Assembly: GCA_031772625.1 (NCBI GenBank)
Contig: CM062812.1
Coordinates: 727,358,300-727,422,299 of the forward strand
Length of the DNA: 64,000 bases
Direction: 5' to 3'
Origin: Pinus tabuliformis
Taxonomy: Eukaryota; Streptophyta; Pinopsida; Pinales; Pinaceae
Shown: piece after piece, positions 22,971 through 34,585 of the stretch
Layout of the letters: each line of letters starts with the position of its first letter
How positions within the stretch are numbered: the stretch's first letter is position 1
The notes under the pieces: model-generated
Database searches by the model: none
Seen by the model: the letters and a program-made list of their open reading frames with translations, nothing else
Told to the model about the DNA's origin: nothing
Translations under genes and position numbers: made by a program

Positions 22971-23558
22971 AGGTTTATAGAAAGGACGAAGTGTTTGACA
23001 GTTTGTGGTGAATTCTACAGCAAAATCTCCTATATCTTGTACGATATGGTGAAAGGGTTTGTGTAGCATGAGTTAAACTAAGAAAAAGTTAGCATGGACA
23101 AGTTCTTTTGTGGATGGTATGGAGGAGTAGTGTGGTATGACCTGAATAATTGCTTATGTAGGTTGAAATTTCTATTTGTTTGTTTTGCAATGAGGACCAT
23201 ATGACTAGGATCTTGCTACTTCTATAAGTTATGTGGATTCTAGGATAGATGGGTGTTGGATATATGTATCTATGATGTGTGAGGATGTAGAAGAGGTGGT
23301 GTTAGTTTTTGGAAGGCGCATATACATTTTTTGGCTTAAATTTAAAGAAAAGAATTATCAACTACACAATCCTAATGGTAATTTTTGTAGCATATGGCAA
23401 GTTCTTGTGCCCCAATGTCACAAGGGTTTCTGCAAGGAATTTTCAAAATGCTGATGTTGCTAGGTTAGCATTGGGTGAAGCAAGGACAATTCTGTGTAGC
23501 ATGTGGTGGAAGCTTTCAAATTTTTTCCTCCTTTGGATGCATATTTTGCGATATATTT

Positions 23559-25553
23559 CTATACAACATGTATGGAGAGTACTGGTTGGAAGTCAACATT
23601 TATAGGCAAAATAGATAGGATGGTAGGGTTATGGGTATTTAGTCGATCATCCTTATGAGTAGGGTTGTATGTTTTCTTGCCATTGGAGTCAATGAATAAG
23701 GATGACTTTGGATGTAATTCCCATGGTGATTTATAGCAACATTCAAATGAGGATTCTTTCTTTCCTAGGCATGTGCTTTCGGTGCATTTTATGTGATATT
23801 CAATGCAATTTATGAGTTGTTCATCATCATTGAAAGTATTGGTTCCAAAAATTTGCGGCATGGACAATAGAGAAGGGTCTTGTGAATTTGTCTAAGCAAT
23901 TGGTTTGAAAGCGAAGAAATATGAGTGTTCTAAGATGAAATATATTTCTCGAAGAATTGCCTAGCAATATCACTGCTTTTGTGTCTTCCCAGTTGAGGCT
24001 TTCCATATAGGTGTATTTTCTATCAAAAGGAGACAATGGATGTGTGCAGATCCTCTATGTTGCTATTCATACTTGTTAAGTATGCATTTGTGTAAGATAA
24101 TTTTGTAGTAGATGAGGTTTAATGTTTAGATATTTATGAAATAAATGAGGTAGAATCCGTACTTGTACTAGTGGTCTTTTGTTTGCAAGTGTTTCTCTAA
24201 GATAACTTTACGAAATATTGTTAGTATATGGTGCATATATAGTCATGTTAAATGTTGGTTAAAAATATTTTTATCATTTCTCCATTTTTGTTGTTTTGCA
24301 ATATCATAAAGTTGACATCTCGGCATGACCGCATGAACATCAGGCCATTTTGTATTAGCTGCACTTAATGTGAAGAAGAACATTTGGCAACCTAGTTGAG
24401 ATATCATGTTCATTAGTTCATTTTTAGCTTTGTGCCAAAAAGACCTTGTTCAGCGTAAAGGGAAACTGAATCACGTGACTTGTTTTCCCAACTGCTCGTG
24501 TGGAAATTGTTCTAATCATATGTTTAGATCTTGAATAGATGTTGGAAATTATCTACGACGTTCTTTTTCACAAAAACGGAGGTTGTTTCTTGACTGTGAT
24601 GTCACATCATGAGATTATATATGTAATAACAAGAGCGTGGGTGCTTGTCGAATCTGTTATCATAGTAATTAATGAGATGAAGTGCGTATTCATGTAACCT
24701 CACTACTTTCATTCTTGGATGATTTTGCATTGTTGCTCCTATGGGGAAAAGGGTGGGGGAAGCCTTAGAGAGTAGACCTTCTGTGTCATATTCATTTATT
24801 GGGGATAGCCCAATTTGTGGTCATTCAATTGTAGTTTCATAATCGTGGTTGTAAGAATGTAAACAATGGCGTATTTCTTGGATTTTTGTATTTGTATAGG
24901 AAATAATGGGTATGAATGATGATGTGTGGTGTAGGAATGGGTTTGTAGAATCCTTAGTGCGCTCATGTGGTGGTTGAATGATGATTTGTGGTGTAGCCTG
25001 GATTTATAAAATCTTTAGTGGGATCAAGTGGTGGTTTTGACAATTGCTTCTTTGGTGTTGGAATGACGAAGGGAGGAGGATACATCAGTGGGGATTACTA
25101 GTAAGGATGTTAGTGCGTTGTTATCAATATGACAATTCTTATAGTATGGGTCATTCACCAATTTGTATTCTAATGTCGTGAGCACATGATGGTCATTACT
25201 ATGACGACTGACAATTGTAATGTCTAGGTCTTCAACAAGTTGTGGCAACATGCTTGTGATTTTTGTAATGTCTTGTGGAAAACAAATTGTGTGTCCACTG
25301 TATTTATATTGGCCACCACGTGCATACATTACCTCGAGTATAGGATTAACCCTAGCAATGATCATTTCTTCTATTTGTGAAAGAAACGTAAGGGAAACTG
25401 GTTGAGGACCAAGGTCCATGTTGTTTGATAATGATAAGCAATGACCCTTTGTTTCAGATATGCATTTGGAGCTGTAATAATTTTGGTTTGAATTTCATAT
25501 ATGTATTCCAAGATATTATTTAAGACAAATGGAGCATCGCCATTTAGGTGCAT
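23559..25553 (-). pseudogene. Helitron_like_N / Rep-like region, broken
   Basis: The 25419-25024 frame reads LSQIEEMIIARVNPILEVM, GGQYKYSGHTICFPQDI and LPQLVEDLDITIV, the usual start of the long plant Helitron protein. Around 24400 the minus strand reads MFFFTLSAANTKWPDVHA (normally FFTxSAAdxxWPD). The 23867-23559 frame reads CIEYHIKCTESTCLGKK and THKDDRLNTHNPTIL, then NVDFQPVLSIHVV, the conserved region before the KYIxKYxxK motif. The HUH motif of the Rep nuclease is not clearly readable in the decayed stretch at 23900-24200. Confidence 0.8.
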
Positions 25554-26466
25554 GTCTATAAATCATTTCATGTAATTATAAATGTGCTTCATTAGTTTAA
25601 ACATTGTTTAAAGCTTGTGCAATGGAGGGGTTAGGGTAATGAGGTGTGGATGTATTTGTTTGAGAGGTTTGCTGAAAAGATAGAGAGTTTTATAATTGGA
25701 AAGGAGGATTGTTTTTAGCGTGGGAATTGGGAAATATGGAGAGGTTTGAGGGGAAATGTAAATTTACACCATACATTTCATACGATGAATGTTGTTTTTC
25801 CTTCTACTTTTTGTTTTCTTGGCATTCCATGACACCTTTTTTTTACTGATAAAGCTCACATTGACGTGCATTTATTCATTCTTTATTTGCTGCATATTAT
25901 CTTCGAGCGCATTAATCATTACAAGAAGAAGACATTTGCACAAGTTATGGTACCTGTAGGAAAGAGGGGAAAACAAGAATGTTATTTGGACAGAACAACC
26001 ATGTTATTGTAAGAAAGTGAAAGAGGAGAAAGAAATTGAAGTTTTGAATAATTTCATGTGAATTTTTTATTTGAATAATGTGTTTGAAAGAACATTTAAG
26101 TAATTTCTATTTATACATGTAGATAGTTACATTTGTAATGCATCAAGTTACCTCATTTGTTAAAAGCAAGAATATGAAAAGAATAGGCGTACATACACAA
26201 TGCCAAATACAATGGAGGACGAATATTTATTTCGATACTAAATAAGAGTAATTAGCAAGAAGGCATGCAATAGTCTATGGTGAAAAATTGCATTTAAAAG
26301 ATAAGATAACAGAAACTATCAAAAAGAGAAAAATACATTTTACGATGTCTATCTACGATATCGACATGTTACCAATTTCTCGAAGGATGTTGTTGCATTC
26401 TATTGTGAAAGAAAATATTTCTTCTTTCATGATAACACATTTTAGCTATGGTATTCCTTTAAATGT
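25554..26466. other. Spacer between Rep-like region and RPA-like gene
   Basis: About 0.9 kb, AT-rich, with no recognised coding. It lies between the two Helitron reading frames. Confidence 0.5.
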
Positions 26467-27798
26467 TTATGTCTTCACTGGTAGTGTGAAGATATGATCT
26501 GTCCATAGTGCTTTGGAGACATCTTCCTTGATTAGATTTGGATCTGAGGATAACAAATATAAATTTTTGGCATTAATCCAAATAATCATAGATCCTACAT
26601 CTTCAAAAGCAATAGTTGAAGCTAATTCACTAGTGCAATCTTGTATGTTGATATTAAGTAAGCATCTATAATCACATTCTGTTACTTCAGCATTGCATTT
26701 TGGGAAAAACTGCATGCCCGTATTTTGTGGAATAAGTTTTTTCATGCATTTTTTTCCCATCAACGATGGAATGGCAAGATATGTGGTAAAAAATGTCCAT
26801 CCAAATTTGTGTTATTGTGCCCTTCAATCGGAAGAATGTTGCTTTCTCTGGGGAATCCATACTGTAAATATGAACAATTGTTATTTTTTTTAGTTGTTGG
26901 CCAAAAGGAGTTGAATATCTTTTTGTCAAGGATGTAGAAGTTGCAGTAGAACCTTATTTTTTAAACCATGACTTTAGTGTTTGGGCATCTTCAATGTCAG
27001 GATCTACAAGAATAATGGATCTCATTGTAGTGGGGACATTTTTTCCATTAAATTCTCCAACATGAACAAACTTGATTACAATGATGGGGTTATTTCCTAC
27101 AGCACATCCGGATGATATTTCTTGTGATACAATACCAAAATTTGTTGCCCAAAATATCGCATCCATGTTATACCTAGACATGTCTTGAAGTTGTAGTGTT
27201 TGTTTAGTAATTTCAGAGTCGTCTTTTCAACATATAGTGCACACATTGGAAATGTCAGTGAAAATAACAAGAACATCAATAATGGAGTTGATGTTTGTTG
27301 TTCTAATATCATTGATTGATTTTATATTGAATTGCATTGTAGGCTTGTCTACGTTTTCACTGGCAACATGCTCTATGGTAGATGTTGCATTTAAAAAAAT
27401 TCCCTGTCATTAATTTAAGTGGTTGTATTGCTTATTGGCCATTTTCACATTCCCTTTACAGGAGATGTCGACATTTCCAAGTTGGATTTTGTCAAAAAAA
27501 AATTGGCGACATTTTTTAAACAAGTAATATGTATTTCTCCACCTTCTGTATCGAACAGGTCAAAGCCAAACACTTTTCGAGGTATATATTGATTTTGAAA
27601 TCGTCGAAGAGTTGTTTTTCTTTGAACGGATCCTTTTATGCACCAATTTGAATTGTAAGGGTTTAGTTCTTTGATGGGAATTTGGAATCGCATGATGGAT
27701 GGGGTTGGAGTAGTTGGAAGAGAGCAATGCCCTTTTGATGAAGGATCTCGGTTTGATGAGGATGGAGTGTCTTCCTCAGAAGTGATTAGGATACCCAT
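26467..27798 (-). pseudogene. RPA1 (replication protein A large subunit)-like, Helitron-borne, broken
   Basis: The first frame (27798-27445) contains PIKELNPYNSNWCIKG, RKTTLRRFQNQ and VFGFDLFDTEGGEIHITC, the first RPA70 DNA-binding OB fold. Later pieces (27181-26954, 26929-26687) supply more OB-fold sequence such as FFRLKGTITQI. The last frame (26763-26467) begins with a zinc-ribbon-like stretch: KKCMKKLIPQNTG, FPKCNAEVTECDYRC, LLNINIQDCTS. This matches the Cys4 zinc motif of RPA70 DBD-C, with one cysteine replaced. RPA binds single-stranded DNA, and copies carried by plant Helitrons are thought to assist strand displacement. Confidence 0.9.
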
Positions 27799-28010
27799 TT
27801 TTTTGGATTACCAATTAAGGGTGTGAAGGAAGCAGAAATCTCAGAGTCTATTAGCATTATATACATGGTAAATGAGAGTCATAGGAGTAATTGTTAGAGT
27901 CGGAAGTGTTATCAATAAAAATGTTAGATTTGAAATAGGAAATTTATAACAAACTTGCATTCATGGACCAATAACTTATGTAGTCCCACTTTTAACATGT
28001 ATAATAGAAC

Positions 28011-28039
28011 CCTTTTGTAGCAATCATGTTGCTACAAGG
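28011..28039. repeat. Hairpin with 9-bp perfect stem
   Basis: The arms ttgtagcaa (28015-28023) and ttgctacaa (28029-28037) are exact reverse complements around a 5-base loop. With a two-base bulge the stem extends to flanking cc and gg. It lies near the presumed Helitron 5' side. Role unknown. Confidence 0.75.
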
Positions 28040-28474
28040 TCATTGAAATATTAGGGAAGCATAAGGTGTTTCATATGTGTGCCATCAGAGATGGAAGTGC
28101 GATATCGTGGAGTTGAACTTTGCATTGATTAAATGGGTTGAAGTTCAACAATTTATAGGAATGGTTGAATATGAGTTGATCTAGGGAGCATTAATAAAAT
28201 AGCATTCACAATAAGGTTTGTTGTCATTTTCTGAAAGTGGAGATAACAAAATAATTACTATGCAGAACAAAATTCATAAATGTGGTTTTCTTCGCGTAAG
28301 ATGTTTAACATTCATTACATTCGTATAACACTACATGAAAATTTATGACCTAAGGGGCATGAAGCATGTTCAATTTGTTTGTACTTTAGTAGTTATCTAG
28401 GCTTGTAAACATAAAAATGAAGAGATTTATCACAACAAATTGCATATGATCATTCTCTTTCAAACATACTTAAA

Positions 28475-28610
28475 ATTGTAAATTGAAAATTTCAGAAGCC
28501 TACGCATGTTAGAAACAATCAAGCATGTGTAACATAATTAATATTGTAAATTGAAATTTTCAGAAACCTAAGCATGGTAGAAACAATTAGACAGATGCCC
28601 TAGTGCCCAG
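28475..28610. repeat. 68-bp tandem duplication
   Basis: The blocks attgtaaattgaaa...cagaa and gcatg.tagaaacaat occur twice with an offset of 68 bp, with a few substitutions. Non-coding. Confidence 0.8.
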
Positions 28611-29307
28611 TGATAATAATCAATAAACCTATGATGATTGGACAGGTAATCACAATAGAAACACTCAAAGTGTTCATTTTTGGAAGGAAAATTAGTGGAT
28701 GGAAAGCATTAGAAATGAGCAGTACCTTTTAAAAGGCATGTGCCGTGATGGTCATCTATGGTTGCTTAGTTATTAATGGTTGATGGTTTTAAATTTTACC
28801 TAATTGTAAGGAAATTACCTATGTGTCATAACTTCAAACTACATGCCAAAATGTGAAAGAAAAAATACACCACATTTCAGAGCAAAATGTGAACTATTTC
28901 ATAGAATGGAAAACAAAGGGCTAGATTTTTTTAAGAGTACATTCTTATAAGATGATTACAGAGACTAGAGATGTGATACGACATAGAATGTGGAGGCTGC
29001 AAGTCAATTTTTTCTCAAAATATAAAGCTTAAAAAAATTCTTTAATTTCTCTCCTTTAAGAATAATTAAACATCATTGAATATTTTGACAGAAAAATGTT
29101 AAGATGCATTGATGTGTCCTTTTAGAGTGATGCATTTTATCATGCTTACAAATATATGAATACCTACACAATAACATTTACTATGTGCATTATGTCAATG
29201 ACCTAAAGATCAACATATCTATTCAATTTTTCTAAATGTTGTAAACAACCAAAATTATGGAAATATTCATAAATATGTAAAAATATTTATAGGAACACTC
29301 CTTATGC

Positions 29308-29389
29308 CTCAAGCTTTTTGGTTTCAACTTCAGCTTTGGCAGTCTACAGATTTATCCAAGCTTCAATTATTGCTTCTTCTCGATGATAT
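29308..29389 (-). pseudogene. Remorin C-terminal exon fragment
   Basis: The minus strand reads a helical segment HREEAIIEAWINL, a stop where glutamine is usual, then TAKAEVETKKLE. This is the core of the Remorin_C coiled-coil domain (normally AWxNLQxAKAEAExRKLE). The 82-bp piece is preceded by an acceptor-like attctttgtctgtaaacttcag. It ends in ctt gag followed by gcataag, which may be a decayed gtataag donor. It therefore looks like one captured exon with intron edges. Remorins are plasma-membrane nanodomain proteins. The in-frame stop and the lack of other exons make it a fragment. Confidence 0.75.
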
Positions 29390-30054
29390 CTGAAGTTTAC
29401 AGACAAAGAATAATTATGAAGAATAATACGATGGTGACATTTTATCAAAAATATAATCATATTATATTGTAAAGTATTAATGAAACTATGCTCAAGTTAA
29501 CTGACAAAGAAAAAATGCATTCTATCAGTATCTGAAACAATAAATCAAGAAATGGTCCAATGCTCAAAAGTTCCTCATTTTGCAAGTTTAATGCTTTAAA
29601 TATCACAATCACACAAAATTGGTTTAAATCTAGTTAAAAAATTTATTTTAAATAGACTTATGCATCCATAGTTAACCGATGACAGAATTGGAAAAGAAAC
29701 ATGTGGAAACTGGAGATATGTTTTTTTTTTTTAAAGTATAGTGTAGTTTTTGTTCGAAAATTTCAAATCTCTTGTCGTTGACATATTTCCTTAAAGTTAA
29801 GAGCTTTTGAATTATGTATTATAGAGTTTGTGAAGACATCTAAGCAATAACAAAAATGACATTATTGTATTTAAATGGTAGAATGTTTAGCAAAATGGGA
29901 TCACCCATATTTACTTGGATTATTATTCCTAATCGGCATGATTCAACTTAGAGTTCAAGAGAGAAAGGAAACTGAAATTGAGTTCACAAACTTTATTCTA
30001 ATGCGATTTCCAGTGAAAAATAAAATTTTTGTACACCCTACAGCCCTCAAGAAA
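29390..30054. other. Non-coding, intron-like, no gene seen
   Basis: AT-rich sequence between the remorin and MAP kinase fragments. The part directly after 29389 may be remnant remorin intron (minus strand). The open frame from 29875 continues into the MAPK fragment, but its first 60 codons match nothing I know. Confidence 0.45.
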
Positions 30055-30198
30055 ACTATTGAAACTCATTTCATTACCGAATATGTGGTTACCAAATGGT
30101 ATAGAGCTATAGAATTGTTGCTCAATTCATCAAATTATACTGTAGTCATTGATGTATCGTGTGTAGGCTGTATTTTCATGGAATTGATGAATAGACAA
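30055..30198 (+). pseudogene. TEY-type MAP kinase exon fragment
   Basis: Within a plus-strand open frame (29875-30243) about 48 codons match the activation segment of plant MAP kinases: TIETHFI, then [19 protein letters not shown], then [21 protein letters not shown]. The TEY dual-phosphorylation motif is retained. The P of RAPE is isoleucine and the W of DVWSVG is serine, changes that would inactivate a kinase. Similarity starts and stops abruptly, so this is an exon fragment rather than a gene. It lies 0.7 kb from a remorin fragment on the other strand. Confidence 0.88.
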
Positions 30199-31430
30199 CA
30201 TAGAAGGAACCAATGGTTGAAATGCCCTTGTTTTCTACACTAGTAACTTTAATTGAAACAACCTCGGGATGGTCTATGTCAACAAGTAGTGGGAGAGCAC
30301 CATGGGCTTGAAAGAAATCATTCCCTACAAATAACACAACATAGTAGAACAAATTCCTATCAAATACAGCTAAACCCATGATTGGATTAAGATAAATGTC
30401 TACCATAAATTCAACCCGAGGCCACCTTTTTTCTTTCAAAGGAATGATTAGAATTCCAATGATGTAGTCGTTACCAGTTACTGCTAATTTAACTTTGAAT
30501 GTTGTTGCAAGTTTGGAAAAATAATGAGAAAGAGGAGAGGGGTATGGGTTTAATGGGCCTGAGAGACGAAGAAATGGAGATTGATCATGAATTATGTTAT
30601 CTAAGGGGATATGTGAAGCTCTGCTACGTCCAAACCCATATGAACAAAATGCCTTACAGTAAAGGGTCTCCCCACAAATTCCTCCAATACACATTGCATC
30701 ATCAGGATGTAAGTCAATCCAAGTATCAGTATGCAGCTCTATTAAATCCTAGATTTTTGGTATTCATATCTTTGGGGTTTTCAAAAACATTAATACCATG
30801 GTCCACTTCAACATTAAATACCGTTGTTTACTTGTAGATGGTCGATTTGAAGGAGCTCAATTGATTGTTTCCAATGATTTCACCAGGAGATTGACATCGT
30901 CAGAATACCAAAATGTATATCAATCTCGTGTGGAAGCAACTTGATCATCTAGGGTAATAACTACTACTCTATTACATTGTTCCAATTGGGTTTATATTCT
31001 GTTTGATGGTATTGCTAGCACTTCTACTGAAAGTCCATATTTTGATCATATTGAAAATTGATATTTTGATCATTTTGATGGTTGAAGGTAGCACTCTGTT
31101 CTTGAGAAATATATACTAGCCTCTAGTCCTGATATCCCCTTTTAGGCCGAGAAACCCAGAGATTGTGATAATATTGTATGCAAGCTGATGCACAGACTAT
31201 TTCTATAGGAGTGTAGGATTCAATCCTACTCAGTTCACAGTAGATCCATATGGAAACATTCTTCACATTTATGCTGACCCTGCTTCACCTCTGGCCTGGG
31301 AGGTGGATCACTCATTTTCTTGTTCATGTATGAACCAACCACGACTGTAGTGTATTTTGTATTTTATTATTTTCCAAGGCATGGTTTGAGAGAATGATAT
31401 AATGGCCTGATTCATGTGTGATGATGGTAG
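30199..31430. other. Unrecognised stretch, with one 172-codon minus-strand open frame
   Basis: A minus-strand open frame at 30694-30176 runs through several plausible hydrophobic and charged segments (FKVKLAVTGNDYIIGILIIP, FDRNLFYYVVLFVGNDFF). I recognise no family, and its 3' end overlaps the MAPK fragment on the other strand. A plus-strand frame at 30499-30837 overlaps it and is probably a shadow. The rest, up to the gypsy LTR, shows nothing. Confidence 0.35.
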
Positions 31431-33002
31431 TGTTGGGTGTAGGAATTGCACCTAAGAAAACTCCTCAACACTTAATTATCAACCCGGGGTTTTTGTAAGC
31501 TTAGAGATGAAGCACAGGCAATGCCATAAGTGATATCAACTTTTCCTATTCATAATCCTACTCCGTAAAGGAAATACTTGGAAAGTCAGACATAAAACAA
31601 TCATAAAGGAAATTGATACCAAAGAAACTCTAGTGCTGGAATGTAAAAGAACAATCTACATGTAAATCAGGTAAAGGGGTTTTCACAAAAATGAAACAAT
31701 ATTAAATGTTGTAATGAAATGCTATGTTCATCTTTAGATGGATGGCTAACAGTCTAACAATTGGGCCCTTGTAGAGATCTGTTTCCTCTTGATCTTCCTT
31801 CCACACAAACAATGTGTTCTTGCATTGTTGCAATTTGCTTGCACTAGTGTAGGTACAGTGTCTCTCTGTAAAAGTATATTTGACCTCCCTTACTGAAGAT
31901 TTATGTCTTACTGAAGGTGCTCTAAGCTTCAGGGCTTAGAGCACTCTGTTTCTGTGACAAGAGACCAGTTCTTGCACTGAGGCAGAGTTTCCTTCACCCA
32001 GTTTCCAAATTACTTTCGAAAGGACTGAAAGATGTGCTGAAAAATAATTGCAACTGAAAATGAAATCTTGAAGTAAATTGTTTGTGGAAAATAAATGCTT
32101 TAATTAATTAAATCCTACAAAGGAATTAAACTTCATGAAATGAAAGAAACTCAAAGGAATCAAGATAATAGTCTAAGTGAACTGCATGTGTCAACTAACT
32201 TTGGTGATCCACTCAAAGTGTTTTGTTCTTTGTTCATAAGACATAAAATGCAAGTATAACATGTTGATGATAAATTCATGCAACTATTCTTAGATATTTT
32301 GGAGATATACTTTTGATGCTGAAGATAATTATTGAAGTTAACAGTTCATTCACTAGCAAAAATAACTGGAAATATTATGTAGGAAAGTAATTCAATGTTT
32401 GCTGCAAAATGAAGAACTAAACCAAAGTGTAGGAAACCGCATGCACAGGTGCAGGAAAGAGCTTCCTGCACAATTGAGTGAAAGCGAATTCAGACAAGGA
32501 TTGAGAGTAAAGAAAATGTGAGAAAGGAATTTCATAAACAAAATAAAATCGACTAACTCCCAAAGCCACAGATCTGTTTCACACTTTAACTACCAAAGAG
32601 ATTTAAATGAGAATTCTAGAAATAAATATTAGAACTGACACACCATGCAGCTGCAAAAGGAAATATTCACACTCTCTTTCTAAATAACGAAAGTACAAGG
32701 GGTAAACAAGTTGGGTTGGCTAGGCCGTAGCCAACCAGCTCGTTTCCCGTCTAAGAAGCAAAAAGGCTCAACAATCAAATATGCATCAAAGATAAATTAA
32801 ACGCTGTGTATGGAAATCATGGTAGATTTCTTGTATTACTAGATTCAGTAAATGTGCATAACAATGCAAGTCTAGCCCCAGAGCTGAGGCAATGCTCAGA
32901 TTACATGAAAATGAAAATACAGTTGATGGTTCCCTAGTTGGTGCTACCTATGATCTGTATCTCTTACATCCTTTTGGCCTTAGCCGTTTTCCACTAATTA
33001 GG
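31431..33002 (-). repeat. 3' LTR of the Athila/Tat element
   Basis: About 1.57 kb, beginning at the left with tgttgggtgtaggaattg and sharing its whole length with 41488-43036. Landmarks include aaaactcctcaacacttaat, gatccactcaaagtg and ccttttggccttagccgttt. The inner edge is uncertain by about 20 bp because weak similarity continues past ccactaatta. Confidence 0.88.
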
Positions 33003-34560
33003 GGTTTTCTTGTTGCCAAGGGTTTTGATGCCCTTGAAAATCTTTGTGCCAAGGGTTTCAATACCTTGTGTACTCACTTCCTCAGGGCTTTTAACACCTC
33101 GTTCTTCTAGTTTCTCAGAGGATTTAGCATGTTGTCTTTCCAAATCATTAGTTCTCTCAGTTTGTCGTTATTATGCAACAACAGTGGCTTCACTACCTTG
33201 TCCTTCTAAAACTGCAGGAGCTTCAATACCTTGTCTTTCTAAAACAGTAGGGGATTTAGTACCCTATTCCACGAAATCATTGAGGGTTTCCATGTCTTGT
33301 TCACTAAAATTATGAAGGTCTCTACGTGTTGTTCCACTTCAGCCTCATGACCCTATGCTTGGAATTCACCAATACTCAGAATCGTCTTCTCTTTCCTTAA
33401 TCTACTCACAAAACTCGATAACAATACATCATCCTCCACGTTTTCTTCATCTTCCACAGTCTGTGCTACTGCATCTGCAAGCACCGAGAGATTATGAACT
33501 ATAGGGGAAACTTGGGGTGATTCATCGATTATGATGAGAGAGCTTGACTGATTCATCCCTTGTGAGATAGTCTTCCTCCTCATTGAGGTTCTGGTCTTTC
33601 TCTTCTTGGCCACGAGTGGAGTATTTTCAATATTCTTTTTCTCTACTTGCATTGGTGTAATTTCATCTTGCTGCTTGGCAGAAGATGATGTCTCTGCTTT
33701 CCTCTTCTTACTTGTACTCATACTAGCAGGTTTCTCTGCACCCCTCGCTCGAAATTCTTTTAGCAATGCTCCCCAAGTTACTCCCTTTTCTTCCAGCTTC
33801 TTCTTGACCAGAATCATGATAAGCCCATGATGGTAGAGCTTGGTTACAACTTGGCTTGCATTTCCACTCTGCATGCCTTTCGCAATCTTTTCAAGACTCT
33901 TGAGCAAGTAGTAAGGGAAATTAATCAATTTTCCTGACTCGAAGTGCAGCAACAATTGAAGGTGATATACAAATGCCAATGTGTAGCATCCCTCCCCAGT
34001 TACCAATTTCTACAATATAAATAATAGGTTTTGCCTCTTCCCGACCATGGCACTCTTTGGAAGTCCCTTACTCCAGTCGACCTTAATCGACTTGTTAACC
34101 ACAAACTAGTGCCATCGTTTCTATGAGAGTCACTACATTTAGACTAGTTCTCTCCTCTAAGTGGCAAGTCTGTGGCTTGGGCAATAAACTCCTCTGTAAC
34201 TTTGAACTTCAATGATCCGACCTTGACTCAGCCTTCTTTGAATGTCCTTGCAAACTCTAGTACCACATCCATGTCGAACCCATTGAACTTATGTAGGAAC
34301 GATAGGAACCAAGATTCTTGCAATAGTGCAAGACTATTCCTGTATTCTACGGTTTTCTCAATCTCCTACAAAGACAGCAGCTCACTCCTTACAGGTGCCA
34401 TTTCGAACTGCACTTCACCATTTCTGATCACACCCATGAAAGAATTTATACGAGTGGCTGCAACGTTTGCCGAGAGATTTATGTCAGAGGTTTGCTACCC
34501 TCTGTCTTTTTATACCCACTCACTTGGTTATGATGGGACAAACCTTCATATCAGGTGTAG
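33003..34560 (-). pseudogene. Extra ORF downstream of integrase (aORF), broken
   Basis: Reading from about 34560 the minus strand gives SFMGVIRNGEVQFEMAPV, FLHKFNGFDMDVVLEFA and KVTEEFIAQATDLPLRGE. After a stop it continues in the 34006-33353 frame as FESGKLINFPYYLLKSLEKI and KLYHHGLIMILVKK, then a basic, Ser/Lys-rich stretch (KKRKAETSSSAK). Beyond 33353 the decayed tail shows short Glu/Gln-rich repeats (LERQGIEAPAVLEGQGSE). This sits in the env-like position but no signal peptide or membrane segment is visible. It resembles a retroelement-associated plant domain I cannot name with certainty. Confidence 0.65.
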
Positions 34561-34585
34561 CTTCCTGTCAGCCTACTACGAGTGA

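Larger units (their letters stand above)
21283..27798 (-). mobile_element. Helitron relic with RPA1-like gene (coding part)
   Basis: The minus strand holds, in order, an RPA70-like reading frame (27798-26467), a Helitron_like_N/Rep-like region (25553-23559) and a PIF1-family helicase (22970-21283). This combination is characteristic of plant Helitrons, rolling-circle transposons. All parts are broken by frameshifts and stops. The limits given are coding limits. The true 5' TC and 3' CTRR ends could not be fixed; the 3' end should lie left of 21283 and the 5' end right of 27798. Confidence 0.85.
27799..29307. other. AT-rich stretch, no gene seen
   Basis: Upstream side, in Helitron orientation, of the RPA-like frame. 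It contains a strong hairpin (28011-28039) and a 68-bp duplication (28475-28610), listed separately. It may be the Helitron 5' region, but no terminus was identified. Confidence 0.5.

Noticed and set aside
30176..30694. Minus-strand 172-codon open frame as a real gene
   Set aside because: No recognisable family; overlaps the MAPK exon fragment on the other strand. Kept only as an unrecognised open frame.
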